A stretch of DNA of 64,000 bases from Chryseobacterium indologenes (GCF_018362995.1 NZ_CP074372.1:4526001-4590000), one strand, 5' to 3'. Positions 44,351 through 53,129 are shown, numbered from the stretch's first letter. The notes: generated by a model from the sequence alone, not told the origin. Numbers and translations: made by a program.

Positions 44351-44929
44351 TTATTTAATTTTCTCTACTTCAGCGAAAAGTTTTTGGGAAATCTCGTCAA
44401 TTTCTCCAACACCGTTTACCTCTACATATTTACCCTGCTGCTTATAAAGCTCGGCAACTTCTGCTGTTTTAGTATAATATTCTTTAATTCTGTTTTCGAT
44501 GATCTCTACATTGCTGTCATCTGATCTTCCGCTAGTTTCTCCTCTTTTCAGAAGTCTTTCAACCAAAATTTTGTCCTCTACTACCAATGAAAGACAGATA
44601 TCAATATCGTCGTTCAGTACTTCCTTAACGATGGTTTCCAGAGCTTCTGTCTGCGCAGTTGTTCTTGGATATCCGTCAAAAATGAAACCGTTAGTATCAG
44701 TAGGTTTTTTGATCTCATCGATCAGCATATCTGTTGTTACCTGATCCGGAACCAATTCTCCCTTATCGATGTATGACTTAGCCAGTTTTCCAAGTTCAGT
44801 GTCATTTTTCATATTGTATCTGAAAAGATCACCTGTTGAAACCTGTTTTAAATTGAATTTCTCGATTAGATTCTGAGCTTGTGTTCCTTTTCCACTTCCT
44901 GGAGGGCCGAACAGAACAATGTTTATCAT
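44351..44929 (-). CDS. adk: Adenylate kinase
   Basis: 192 residues. P-loop GPPGSGKGTQ at 7-16, FNLKQVSTGDLFR, GFIFDGYPRT and RSDDSNVEII. The lid is short, without a zinc site. It interconverts ATP and AMP with two ADP in the cytoplasm. It probably shares a transcript with obgE. Confidence 0.95.
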   Translation of the reverse strand: MINIVLFGPPGSGKGTQAQNLIEKFNLKQVSTGDLFRYNMKNDTELGKLAKSYIDKGELVPDQVTTDMLIDEIKKPTDTNGFIFDGYPRTTAQTEALETIVKEVLNDDIDICLSLVVEDKILVERLLKRGETSGRSDDSNVEIIENRIKEYYTKTAEVAELYKQQGKYVEVNGVGEIDEISQKLFAEVEKIK

Positions 44930-44939
44930 AATGTTGATA

Positions 44940-45080
44940 CGCTTTCAGCAATTGGCATTCGCTTCTGGCTCCTGGCTTTTGGCAGTTTGCTTTTTGCTTT
45001 CAGCTTTTTTAAGTTATTATTAAATTTATTTCTTTATATAATGTTTTAAGCTAAAAGCTATCAGCTAATAGCCAACAGCG
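44940..45080. repeat. Intergenic GGCTTTTGG/AGCTAAAAGC-type repeat region
   Basis: About 140 non-coding bases made of short repeated words (TTGGC, CTGGCTTTTGGC, GCTTTCAGC on the left; GCTAAAAGCT, AGCTAATAGCC on the right) that are loosely inverted relative to each other. Might fold as an imperfect cruciform. Confidence 0.5.
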
Positions 45081-45081
45081 T

Positions 45082-45636
45082 TTAATGGTTGATTTGTCCG
45101 TCTTCCAATTGATATAAATTAGGTAGGTTTCTTCCCAATTCATCATAATCAAGTCCGTATCCAAGTACAAATTTGTTTGGAATTTCTCTTCCGATATAAT
45201 CCAGCTTGAAATCTTTCTTGTAAATCTCAGGTTTCAGTAAGAAACTTGCCAGCTTTACAGATTTAGGACGTTGTGTTTCCTTAAAATATTTGAAAAGACT
45301 CTCAACAGTGTTTCCTGTATCTACGATATCTTCTACAAGAATGATGTGACGGTCTCTTACATCTTTGGTAAGTTCCATTTTCTGATAAACAATCCCTGTA
45401 GATTCAGTTCCTACGTAAGAACTCATTTGAATGAAGGCAATTTCACATTCCCCCGGGTAATATTTTAAAAGATCTGAGAAGAACATCACCACCCCATTTA
45501 AAACGCCAATGAATACGGGTACTTCATCTTTGTAATCTTCATAAATTCTTAACGCTGTCTCTTTTACAATTTCCTGAATTTCGGCATCCTTTAAATAAGG
45601 AACGAAAGTTTTGTCGTGAACTTTAATGCTTTCCAT
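45082..45636 (-). CDS. hpt: Hypoxanthine phosphoribosyltransferase
   Basis: 184 residues from the ATG at 45636. PRPP-binding ILVEDIVDTGNT and the flexible-loop region SSYVGTES are present; the C-terminus FVLGYGLDYDE is typical of HPRT. It salvages hypoxanthine and guanine using PRPP. A longer frame to 45729 is excluded because the -7 element TAACTTTG lies inside it at 45655-45662. Confidence 0.92.
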   Translation of the reverse strand: MESIKVHDKTFVPYLKDAEIQEIVKETALRIYEDYKDEVPVFIGVLNGVVMFFSDLLKYYPGECEIAFIQMSSYVGTESTGIVYQKMELTKDVRDRHIILVEDIVDTGNTVESLFKYFKETQRPKSVKLASFLLKPEIYKKDFKLDYIGREIPNKFVLGYGLDYDELGRNLPNLYQLEDGQINH

Positions 45637-45654
45637 AAAATTTTTAGTAGGAGG

Positions 45655-45662
45655 CAAAGTTA
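45655..45662 (-). promoter_or_regulatory. Promoter -7 element of hpt
   Basis: TAACTTTG on the minus strand fits TAnnTTTG, 18 bases upstream of the ATG at 45636. Sets the start. Confidence 0.6.
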
Positions 45663-45918
45663 CGGATTTTTGATTAAAATACTTTCCTGTTTTTATGAGT
45701 TTGAAAGTTTGACGGTTTCGGCACAACAAAGTGGGGGATTATGATGAAGGCTGTTTAAATCAGAATAAGTATAAGTCATTGAACGACATAGAAAGGTATA
45801 GCCTTAGAAAAATAGATTCTTCAGAAGGGAATAAATGCCCGGTGTTTAAGAGTGGAAGAAAAAAGAGCTGATAAATATCTTGATAATTTATGGAAAAATG
45901 GATATTGTAAAAAATGAC

Positions 45919-46034
45919 TACCTTTGTTCTTTCAAAACCCAAAATACGGACATGTAGGATATCATTTCTTTCAGATTCAATAAAACAGTAACGATGATGT
46001 TACTGGTGCTCAACTATTTTTTAAGAAAGAAATC
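45919..46034 (+). promoter_or_regulatory. Promoter and structured leader of the ABC-F gene
   Basis: -7 element TACCTTTG at 45919-45926 gives a leader of about 100 bases. It has a start-stop dipeptide-less uORF ATGTAG (45952-45957), an arm ATTTCTTTC (45964-45972), a hairpin CAGTAAC/GTTACTG (45986-46005), and the reverse complement GAAAGAAAT (46025-46033) directly before the ATG at 46035. Pairing of the arms would cover the translation start. This resembles attenuation leaders of antibiotic-resistance genes, by inference. Confidence 0.5.
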
Positions 46035-47624
46035 ATGATTTTACTACAACATATATCCTTTGGGTTTCCGGGAGGAGATCTTCTATTTAATAATACTAAC
46101 TTAACAATACCATCTCACACTAAATCTGCTTTGGTGGGAAGCAACGGCATGGGAAAATCAACCCTGCTGAAAATTATCTCGGGGGAAATACAGCCTTTAA
46201 ACGGAAATATTACTATTTCGGATTCTGTTTTTTATGTTCCTCAGATGTTTGGAAACTTTAATCATCTTACCATTGCTGAATGTCTGAAAATAGATCAGAA
46301 ACTGGATGCACTCCAAAAAATCACCAATGGAGAGGTGGATGAAATCTATTTTGAAATTCTCAATGACGACTGGGACATTGAAGAGCGTTGCCAGCAGGCA
46401 TTGGAACCTTGGGGACTTGATAATTTTGATTTAAATCAGACACTGGAAAGTTTAAGTGGCGGCCAGAAAACAAAAGTCTTTCTTGCAGGAATTCAGATCA
46501 GTCAGCCTGACATCATTATATTGGATGAACCCACCAATCATCTGGATCTTGAGGGAAGAAAATTACTCTATGACCTTATTGATAAAACAGATGCAACAGT
46601 AGTTATAGTAAGCCACGACCGGACTTTACTGAATCTGGTTGATACCATATTTGAATTAAGTAACCAGGGAATTGCCACATATGGAGGAAACTATGATTTC
46701 TATGCGGAACAAAAAGAAGTGGAGGAGGAAGCCTTGCATAATGATATTCATGCTAAAGAACGGGCGCTGAAAAAAGCAAAAGAGAAAGAAAGGGAAACGC
46801 TGGAACGAAAACAGAAGCTTGATGCAAAAGGAAAGCAAAAGCAGGAAAAATCGGGCGTTGCAAGAATTATGATGAACACCCTTCGGAATAACGCTGAAAA
46901 AAACAGTTCAAAGCTGAAAAGTGTGCATGCAGAGAAAATCAGTGGAATTTCAGATGGCTTGAGAGATCTTCGTTCCTCCTTAAAGAATTCTGAGCAGATG
47001 AAAGTGAATTTTAATGATTCCAATCTGCATTCGGGGAAAATTTTAATTGCGGCTGAAGATATTAACTTCAGTTATGGAAAAGGAAATCTATGGAAAGAAA
47101 ATCTCAGCTTTGAGATCCGAAGCGGAGAAAGAATTTCAATCAAAGGCCCCAATGGCTCAGGAAAAACGACTCTGATACAACTTCTGCTGGGAAATCCTGA
47201 ACCTTCTGAAGGAAAAATAGACAGGGCAGAGTTTAACAGCATTTATATTGATCAGGAATATTCACTGATTGATCATGACTCTACTCTTTATGATTTTGTC
47301 CAGACCTTTAATGATAATGCACTGCAGGAATCTGAGGTGAAAACATTACTTTCCAGATTTTTATTCGGTAAAGATACCTGGGACAAAAAATGTGGTGTAT
47401 TGAGTGGAGGGGAGCGTTTACGGTTACTTCTCTGCGGGCTTTCCATCAGCAACAAAGCTCCGGATATGATCATCCTTGATGAACCCACGAATAACCTCGA
47501 TCTTCAGAATGTAGAAATTCTCACCAATTCCATTAAAGATTATCATGGAACATTGATGGTGATTTCCCACGATGAAGTTTTTTTGAAGGAGATTGGAATT
47601 GATCGGGAATTGATGCTTGGCTAA
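46035..47624 (+). CDS. ABC-F family ATP-binding protein
   Basis: 529 residues, two ATPase domains and no membrane segments. First: GSNGMGKST, LSGGQKTK, IILDEPTNHLDLEG, SHDRT. Second: GPNGSGKTT, LSGGERLR, IILDEPTNNLDL, SHDEVF. The linker (about 235-330) is highly charged and helical (EKERETLERKQKLDAKGKQKQEKSG), the P-site-reaching element of ABC-F proteins. Such proteins act on ribosomes: as translation factors or by dislodging antibiotics. The structured leader hints at the antibiotic-protection type. Confidence 0.85.
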   Translation: MILLQHISFGFPGGDLLFNNTNLTIPSHTKSALVGSNGMGKSTLLKIISGEIQPLNGNITISDSVFYVPQMFGNFNHLTIAECLKIDQKLDALQKITNGEVDEIYFEILNDDWDIEERCQQALEPWGLDNFDLNQTLESLSGGQKTKVFLAGIQISQPDIIILDEPTNHLDLEGRKLLYDLIDKTDATVVIVSHDRTLLNLVDTIFELSNQGIATYGGNYDFYAEQKEVEEEALHNDIHAKERALKKAKEKERETLERKQKLDAKGKQKQEKSGVARIMMNTLRNNAEKNSSKLKSVHAEKISGISDGLRDLRSSLKNSEQMKVNFNDSNLHSGKILIAAEDINFSYGKGNLWKENLSFEIRSGERISIKGPNGSGKTTLIQLLLGNPEPSEGKIDRAEFNSIYIDQEYSLIDHDSTLYDFVQTFNDNALQESEVKTLLSRFLFGKDTWDKKCGVLSGGERLRLLLCGLSISNKAPDMIILDEPTNNLDLQNVEILTNSIKDYHGTLMVISHDEVFLKEIGIDRELMLG

Positions 47625-47653
47625 GTGTTTTTTTTGTATAATGTGGGAAATAT

Positions 47654-47722
47654 TCAATAGAGGCGGGCTTTAGCCCGTCTTTCAAAAACCAATAAAATTC
47701 CATTGGCTTTAGCCAAAACTTA
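47654..47722 (+). repeat. Two-palindrome intergenic repeat, copy 3
   Basis: TCAATAG, CGGGCTTTAGCCCG (47664-47677), spacer, TTGGCTTTAGCCAA (47703-47716), AACTTA. It lies between two converging genes. Confidence 0.8.
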
Positions 47723-47772
47723 TCATAATAAAACCTGGAAATTGATTTTCAGGTTTTTATTTTCTATAAACT

Positions 47773-48327
47773 TTAAAAACTCTTTATTTGTTTATTTATT
47801 GTATTCAGAATAATCTCCATCTTTTTAGGCAGGTCATAATCTCCTGAAATCTCAATCAAAGGAGTATTCATCTCAGACAGCCATTCCAAATGGGCTTTTA
47901 ATGTTCTGTTGGCAATACCTGTATGGTGATCATAATCTTTAGCCCAATCCATAAACTCCTGAAATTTTTTTGCTCTTTCCTGATTGGTGATAATTTCTTG
48001 GCCATATCTTTCTTGCTCTCTTTTTCGGAGCCTTTCCAGTCGTACATCTGGAGGAAGATAGAGAAAAATAATCAGGTCAAATGCAGGAAATACATTTTCA
48101 CCCCAATGAATGATTGAGCCGCCAAAAATCCAGTTTCTGGCAGTATGAAGTTTGTCTGAAACAATTGAATTTCTCGTTTCAGGGTTTTGTCTTTCTGTAA
48201 AAGGAATTGGTGTTGGAAGCCAGAAAAAATCATCACTGTCGAAGTATTCAAGATTGAGTTCTTCAGACAATGCTTTTCCTAAAGTAGTAACCCCGGAACC
48301 TGAAGCTCCGAAAATATGTATTCTCAT
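47773..48327 (-). CDS. P-loop kinase-like AAA ATPase
   Basis: 184 residues. Walker A GASGSGVTT at 7-15, then DSDDFFW, an LIIFLYLPPDVRLERLRKRE strand-helix, and the basic loop ERYG. It resembles topology-modulation/FlaR-type nucleotide kinases. Vals in place of the usual Lys/Ser-Thr of the P-loop (GSGVTT instead of GSGKTT) are notable: the canonical Lys is Val, as in some members of the group. The substrate is unknown. Confidence 0.7.
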   Translation of the reverse strand: MRIHIFGASGSGVTTLGKALSEELNLEYFDSDDFFWLPTPIPFTERQNPETRNSIVSDKLHTARNWIFGGSIIHWGENVFPAFDLIIFLYLPPDVRLERLRKREQERYGQEIITNQERAKKFQEFMDWAKDYDHHTGIANRTLKAHLEWLSEMNTPLIEISGDYDLPKKMEIILNTINKQIKSF

Positions 48328-48368
48328 GACTTTATCCGTTTATAAATCCTCAAATCTGTGAAAGCATT

Positions 48369-49295
48369 TTAATTTTTTTCTATCCAACGGGTGATTTCAT
48401 TCAGTACTTCTTCCCGTATTTCTTCGTTAAGAATTTCGTGGCGCATCTCCGGATAAATTTTCACATCCACATGCTGGAAACCGTCAGCTTTTAAATGGTC
48501 AACAGTATGCATAACTCCTTTTCCAAAATCCCCGATCGGGTCATTCTGTCCGCTTACAAACAGGAAAGTAAATGACTTGGAAATAGTTGCAGCCCAGTTT
48601 CTCGCTGTAGCTTTTTTATAAATGGTAAATAAAGTATAAAACGCATTATGACTAAACGGAATTCCACAAAGTTCATCCTGTTCAAAAGCTTTTCTGTTGT
48701 TGCGATTTACACTTAACCAGCTGGTATCACTGAAATCTTTGTCCTTTTTAAAATGTTTGTTATTGACACTCGTAAAAACAGAATTCAAAAAAGTACGGTG
48801 ACGGGGAGCGATGGCTGTGGCTAATGACAAATAACCTCTCAATATATCGATTCCCGGTAAAGGTCCGCCGGTTCCTGTAATGATAGCCCCTGAAAATTTA
48901 TTGCTAGCCTTTTGAAGAAGACAACGAGTAATAAAAGATCCCATAGAATGCCCTAAAATAAAATGCGGAACATCCGGATATTGCTCTGCAATATAATCAG
49001 CCATCATTTCTGTGTCTGCAACAAGCCTTTCATCCGGTTTTTCAAGCTGGAAGAAACCAATGTCTTTTTTCTCTTTTATAGATTTTCCATGTCCCAGATG
49101 ATCATAAGTCAATACAGCAATTCCATGAGAAGCAAAATATTCTGCAATCTCAGCATATCTTCCGCTGTGTTCCTGCATGCCGTGAACAATGAGAAGGGTG
49201 GCTTTTGCTGTTTCCGGAGAAAACAGGGTGTGGAAAAGCTGAGAGTTGTTGTTTATTTTCGATGGTAAGTATGATGATGTTTGGGAAAAGGTCAT
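48369..49295 (-). CDS. Alpha/beta hydrolase (monoacylglycerol lipase-like)
   Basis: 308 residues. Nucleophile elbow GHSMGS, lid-side LIVHGMQEHSGRY and YDHLGHGKS, acid SGQNDPIGD, and catalytic histidine in YPEMRHEILNE. The layout fits lysophospholipase/monoacylglycerol-lipase enzymes. Cytoplasmic, no signal peptide. Adjacent to an unrelated secreted-protein gene. Confidence 0.85.
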   Translation of the reverse strand: MTFSQTSSYLPSKINNNSQLFHTLFSPETAKATLLIVHGMQEHSGRYAEIAEYFASHGIAVLTYDHLGHGKSIKEKKDIGFFQLEKPDERLVADTEMMADYIAEQYPDVPHFILGHSMGSFITRCLLQKASNKFSGAIITGTGGPLPGIDILRGYLSLATAIAPRHRTFLNSVFTSVNNKHFKKDKDFSDTSWLSVNRNNRKAFEQDELCGIPFSHNAFYTLFTIYKKATARNWAATISKSFTFLFVSGQNDPIGDFGKGVMHTVDHLKADGFQHVDVKIYPEMRHEILNEEIREEVLNEITRWIEKN

Positions 49296-49308
49296 AGCAA
49301 TTGGAATA

Positions 49309-49899
49309 TTATTTTATTTCAACGTCTGGAAGTTTATAATTTCCAACAGTTTCAATTAATTTTGAAGTGTTGGTTTTTAAATTATTAAAGAACGAATCCA
49401 TATTTTCAGGGTATCCTCTTTCACTCATAGCAAAAAGAAGAACACCTTTATTTTTGTCATTGTTAACAGTTTTATAGCGATAAATATTTCTTTCTGCGAT
49501 TAGTATCTCCTTGCCATCCTTTGAATTTTCACTGATAAGAAAATCTAAAATATACTCTCCATTATTTTCAAAAATCTGATAATTAACAACCGGGTTAGTC
49601 TTTTTCATCTCCTTAAGTTCACTTACCTTTTGATCAACAATATCCTTAAGATTGAATTCACCTTTTATGAAGTCGATCAGAATCATACTACTGTATTTAT
49701 TGATATTTTCATTTGAACTTATATATTCCTGTTTGAAATAGTTCTCATTAGGGTGTGAACTCCAAACGAGATTGTATTCTTTTTGATTCAAATTAATAGG
49801 ACCTGGTATATTTAAATAATCATTAATCTTATTTTTATTCTGAGCCTTAAAAAAACACAGAGGAATTATTAGAAATAGAATAAGGCTTTTAAATTTCAT
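49309..49899 (-). CDS. Secreted uncharacterised protein
   Basis: 196 residues, signal peptide (FKSLILFLIIPLCFFKAQ). The mature protein is rich in Asn, Lys and Glu, with a strand pair YQIFENNGEYILDFLISEN and IYRYKTVNN. I do not recognise a family. It is upstream of the monoacylglycerol-lipase-like gene by 13 bases and may be cotranscribed with it. Confidence 0.5.
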   Translation of the reverse strand: MKFKSLILFLIIPLCFFKAQNKNKINDYLNIPGPINLNQKEYNLVWSSHPNENYFKQEYISSNENINKYSSMILIDFIKGEFNLKDIVDQKVSELKEMKKTNPVVNYQIFENNGEYILDFLISENSKDGKEILIAERNIYRYKTVNNDKNKGVLLFAMSERGYPENMDSFFNNLKTNTSKLIETVGNYKLPDVEIK

Positions 49900-50017
49900 T
49901 TTGAATATTTATAGTAAATATAGGCTATTTTACAGAGGTATGAAAGTAAAATATTATAAATAGAGTTACATTCAACCTCATGATTTTCACCCCACCAAAA
50001 ATAAAATTCGCCTCAAA

Positions 50018-50049
50018 TTTGCTCACCCAATTTTTTAAAAGTAATTTTG
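50018..50049 (+). promoter_or_regulatory. Promoter of purA
   Basis: -33 TTTG (50018-50021) and -7 TAATTTTG (50042-50049) with a 20-base spacer, an exact match to the Bacteroidetes consensus. Leader of about 22 bases. Confidence 0.85.
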
Positions 50050-50075
50050 CACGAATCTAAAAACAAAAGTAAAAT

Positions 50076-51362
50076 ATGTCAACTTATGTAGTTGTAGGTC
50101 TTCAGTACGGAGATGAAGGCAAAGGAAAAATCACGGATGTTTTATCAGCAAAATCGGACTATGTAGTACGTTTCCAGGGTGGGGACAACGCTGGTCACAC
50201 GGTTTATGTAGGTGATGAAAAATTCGTTCTACACCTTCTTCCTTCAGGAGTTCTTCAATGCAAAGGGAAATGTATCATTGCGAATGGAGTAGTGGTAAAC
50301 CCTAAGTCTTTTATTAGAGAAGTTGGTCAGATCGAGAGCAAAGGCTTGAGAACAGATCATATCTTTATCAGCAGAAGAGCGCATGTGATCATGCCTTACC
50401 ACATCCTTTTGGATACTTACCGTGAAGAGGAACACGGAGGAACTCAGATCGGAACTACCAAAAAAGGAATCGGGCCTTGTTATGAAGATAAAATTGCAAG
50501 AGTCGGGATCAGAATGGTAGACCTTTTAAATCCTGAAATTTTAAGAGATAAAATTGAGAAAAACTTAAAAGTTAAAAATTCTCTTTTTGAAAAATATTAC
50601 GGAAAACCAACTTTAGACGTTGAAGAAATCTACAACGAATATTTAGAGATCGGGAAACAGCTTCAAGACAGAATCGTTGATACTGAATTAGAGCTGAACG
50701 AAGCGATCAGAGATGGTAAAAATGTATTGTTCGAAGGAGCTCAGGCGCTAATGCTTGATATCGACTTCGGTACATATCCATACGTAACTTCATCTTCTCC
50801 GTCTACAGGAGGAGTTTGTACAGGAGCTGGTGTTCCGCCAACTTCACTTCAAAACCTGATCGGAGTAGCAAAAGCTTACTGTACAAGAGTAGGGAACGGT
50901 CCTTTCCCTTCTGAATTAGATAACGAACTGGGTGAAAAAATCAGACAGATTGGAGGTGAATTCGGAGCTACTACAGGAAGACCAAGAAGAACAGGCTGGT
51001 TAGACCTTGTTTCTTTAAAGCATGCTTGTATGATCAACGGAATCAATAACCTTGTGATTACGAAGCTTGACGTTCTTACAGGAATTGAAAACCTTAAAAT
51101 CGTTACTCATTACAAAACAGAAGATGGAAAAATCATTGATTATTTCACTTCTTCAACAGAAAAACTATACAATTACGAACCAATCTACCAGGATTTACCA
51201 GGTTGGAACGAAGATATTACAAAAGCAAGAAGCTATGATGAACTTCCTGATAACGCTCAGAAATACATCGAGTTTATTGAGAAATATTTAGGAATCAATG
51301 TATACTTGGTTTCTGTAGGTCCTGAAAGAAGTCAGAACATTATCAGAAAAGAATTATTCTAA
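50076..51362 (+). CDS. purA: Adenylosuccinate synthase
   Basis: 428 residues, full length. GDEGKGK near the N-terminus is the GTP-binding P-loop; GVVVNPKSFI, GTTKKGIGPCYEDK and a C-terminal TTTGRPRRTGWLD are diagnostic. It joins IMP and aspartate with GTP to form adenylosuccinate in AMP synthesis. Good promoter and terminator; transcribed alone. Confidence 0.96.
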   Translation: MSTYVVVGLQYGDEGKGKITDVLSAKSDYVVRFQGGDNAGHTVYVGDEKFVLHLLPSGVLQCKGKCIIANGVVVNPKSFIREVGQIESKGLRTDHIFISRRAHVIMPYHILLDTYREEEHGGTQIGTTKKGIGPCYEDKIARVGIRMVDLLNPEILRDKIEKNLKVKNSLFEKYYGKPTLDVEEIYNEYLEIGKQLQDRIVDTELELNEAIRDGKNVLFEGAQALMLDIDFGTYPYVTSSSPSTGGVCTGAGVPPTSLQNLIGVAKAYCTRVGNGPFPSELDNELGEKIRQIGGEFGATTGRPRRTGWLDLVSLKHACMINGINNLVITKLDVLTGIENLKIVTHYKTEDGKIIDYFTSSTEKLYNYEPIYQDLPGWNEDITKARSYDELPDNAQKYIEFIEKYLGINVYLVSVGPERSQNIIRKELF

Positions 51363-51386
51363 TATTCTTAAACATCAAAATAAGAA

Positions 51387-51416
51387 AGAGACTATCATTG
51401 GATGGTCTCTTTTTTT
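51387..51416 (+). terminator. Terminator of purA
   Basis: AGAGACTATC pairs with GATGGTCTCT (one T-G), followed by a T-run. Confidence 0.8.
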
Positions 51417-51530
51417 GTTTAAATGACCCTTATCAAGGTTTAAAACCTTAACAAGGATTGGTGTTCAGAGATCAGGATTAATAAACTTAAACAGATTTTT
51501 AGCAGATCATTCCGGTCATGAATTTTTATA

Positions 51531-51538
51531 TACTTTTG
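51531..51538 (+). promoter_or_regulatory. Promoter -7 element of the small membrane protein gene
   Basis: TACTTTTG fits TAnnTTTG. It lies after an in-frame ATG at 51518, so the start at 51575 is preferred. Confidence 0.5.
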
Positions 51539-51574
51539 TCTTGGAACAAAACTATAAACAGAAAAATCAATCAG

Positions 51575-51862
51575 ATGGAAGGAAATAAAATACCCCAGCG
51601 CTTTCTGGATAATATTGTAATAAGTTTATATTTTACAATAGCCTATGCGGCTTTGCTGATTGTTTATTTGGGGTTGCCTATAAGAGTTAGTTCAGATTTT
51701 TTGCTGTTCCTGTTTATAGTCTGCAGTTTGGTTTTTAGTATAGGTGCTATTTATTTTGCGGTTAAAAGTTATAAAAAAACGAAGATCAGTTCAATTATTC
51801 TGATAGTAATCAATTCTCTGGGATTATTGATCCCGCTTACTCTTCTTCTCCTGCTTATATAA
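51575..51862 (+). CDS. Small membrane protein
   Basis: 95 residues with three hydrophobic segments (about 16-34, 41-61, 72-94), short basic loop KSYKKTKI between the last two. No family recognised. The start is chosen by the promoter position. An adjacent TonB-type gene lies 250 bases downstream, so it is separate. Confidence 0.5.
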   Translation: MEGNKIPQRFLDNIVISLYFTIAYAALLIVYLGLPIRVSSDFLLFLFIVCSLVFSIGAIYFAVKSYKKTKISSIILIVINSLGLLIPLTLLLLLI

Positions 51863-52116
51863 TTTTCTCTACTAAGCTATCAATCTGTTATTTGTAGTTT
51901 GTTGTTCTTATTTATTTTCATAGGAAATAGTTCTGTTTTCTTGTGTGACCTTTCCTACTTAAAAATGTTAAAATTTAAACATTATCATAAAATTTTCTAA
52001 TATTATGTTGTTTTGTTAAAAAATTGGCAAATGTTTTGATATTACAACATTGCTTATCGATAAGAGCTAACAAAACTAATAATCAAAATTTTTAACAGTT
52101 TAAAAAAGTAGTAGTG

Positions 52117-52965
52117 ATGAAACAACATAATCAAAACCAGGAATTTCGTTTTAACGAAGTTCTCTTTGAGCACCGCAATAAAGAATATGGTGCCTATGCA
52201 TTAAGAAACGAATCAGATAGAATATTAACCAAAGCGCTTTTTATCGGAGCAAGTTTAATGGCAGCAGTATCTATTACGCCGTTTGTGCTTTCTGCAATGA
52301 AATCAGATGTAGTTATAGATAGAATTAAGGATGATGGTGAAAGAAGAATAATTAAAATTGTTGAACCGCCTGAAAAAGATCCTCCTGTACAGATTGTAAA
52401 AACTGTTGCACCTCCAAACACGAAAACGTTTGACAGTACAGTGCCTACGCCATCAAGTGATGCTAAAGATGATGTAAAAAAAGATCCTATACCGGATGAT
52501 GCTGTAGCAGGTTTTGTAAATAACTTTAAAGGAGAGCCGGTTACACCTAATACGCCAAATGTTCCAACGGTATCAGTAGGAACAGGTCCTGTAATTACCA
52601 CACCACCGCCAGTAATATCTGATCCGGTGGACAAAAATAAGATTGCAGCACCTGGAGAACTTGGTGTAGAAGCTAATTTCACAGGAGGAATAGACGCCTT
52701 CAGAAATAAAGTAATGAACAACTTTGATGGTTCAGGATTTGAATCAGAAGATGTAGTAAAAACGACAGTTACCTTTATTGTAGAAATGGACGGAACCATC
52801 TCAGGGGTAAAAGCTAATGGAACCAACGCCGACTTTAACAGTGAAGCCATGAGAACAATTAAAAACATCTCAAGCAAAGGAAAATGGATCCCAGCCAAAA
52901 ACAAAAAAGGAGAATTCGTAAGAAGTTATTTCAAATTTCCTATCTCAATGAAGTTTGATAATTAA
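52117..52965 (+). CDS. Energy transducer TonB
   Basis: 282 residues. One transmembrane helix (about 41-62, ALFIGASLMAAVSITPFVLSA) after a cytoplasmic N-terminus of the Bacteroidetes type (FNEVLFEHRNKEYGAYALR), a Pro/Thr/Val-rich periplasmic linker (about 80-180), and a C-terminal TonB domain (about 185-282, NFTGGIDAFRNKVMNNFDG...KFPISMKF). It transmits proton-motive force to outer-membrane receptors; ExbB/ExbD are not in the window. A GTG three bases upstream is not favoured over this ATG. Confidence 0.82.
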   Translation: MKQHNQNQEFRFNEVLFEHRNKEYGAYALRNESDRILTKALFIGASLMAAVSITPFVLSAMKSDVVIDRIKDDGERRIIKIVEPPEKDPPVQIVKTVAPPNTKTFDSTVPTPSSDAKDDVKKDPIPDDAVAGFVNNFKGEPVTPNTPNVPTVSVGTGPVITTPPPVISDPVDKNKIAAPGELGVEANFTGGIDAFRNKVMNNFDGSGFESEDVVKTTVTFIVEMDGTISGVKANGTNADFNSEAMRTIKNISSKGKWIPAKNKKGEFVRSYFKFPISMKFDN

Positions 52966-52989
52966 TACGGAAAAGTAAATTTCAAATAG

Positions 52990-53027
52990 TTATCCACAAA
53001 GAATTTTTTTTGTGGATAATTTTTTTT
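52990..53027 (+). terminator. Hairpin of inverted DnaA-box-like sequences after tonB
   Basis: TTATCCACA (52990-52998) and its reverse complement TGTGGATAA (53011-53019) form a stem with a 12-base loop, then a T8 run. Both arms match the E. coli DnaA-box consensus TTATNCACA exactly. It can be a terminator of the TonB gene, a DnaA-binding site, or both. Confidence 0.6.
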
Positions 53028-53103
53028 ATCGTTAAATTGCTTATTAACAATATTTTAACTCAATTTTGATTTTCCCCACTCACCGAGAGCAAAGAAAAAA
53101 GTG

Positions 53104-53111
53104 TATTTTTG
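53104..53111 (+). promoter_or_regulatory. Promoter -7 element of parA
   Basis: TATTTTTG fits TAnnTTTG and overlaps the upstream in-frame TTG at 53109, so translation begins at the ATG at 53130. Confidence 0.65.
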
Positions 53112-53129
53112 AAACTTAAAGTTCTAATA

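Larger units (their letters stand above)
45637..46034. other. Divergent intergenic region of hpt and the ABC-F gene
   Basis: It holds the hpt -7 element (45655-45662, minus strand), about 250 bases without any recognisable gene, and from 45919 the promoter and structured leader of the ABC-F gene. Confidence 0.6.

Noticed and set aside
52194..52904. A 236-codon minus-strand frame opposite the TonB gene
   Set aside because: It mirrors the low-complexity Pro/Val/Thr codons of TonB; the TonB reading has a membrane helix and the expected C-terminal domain.
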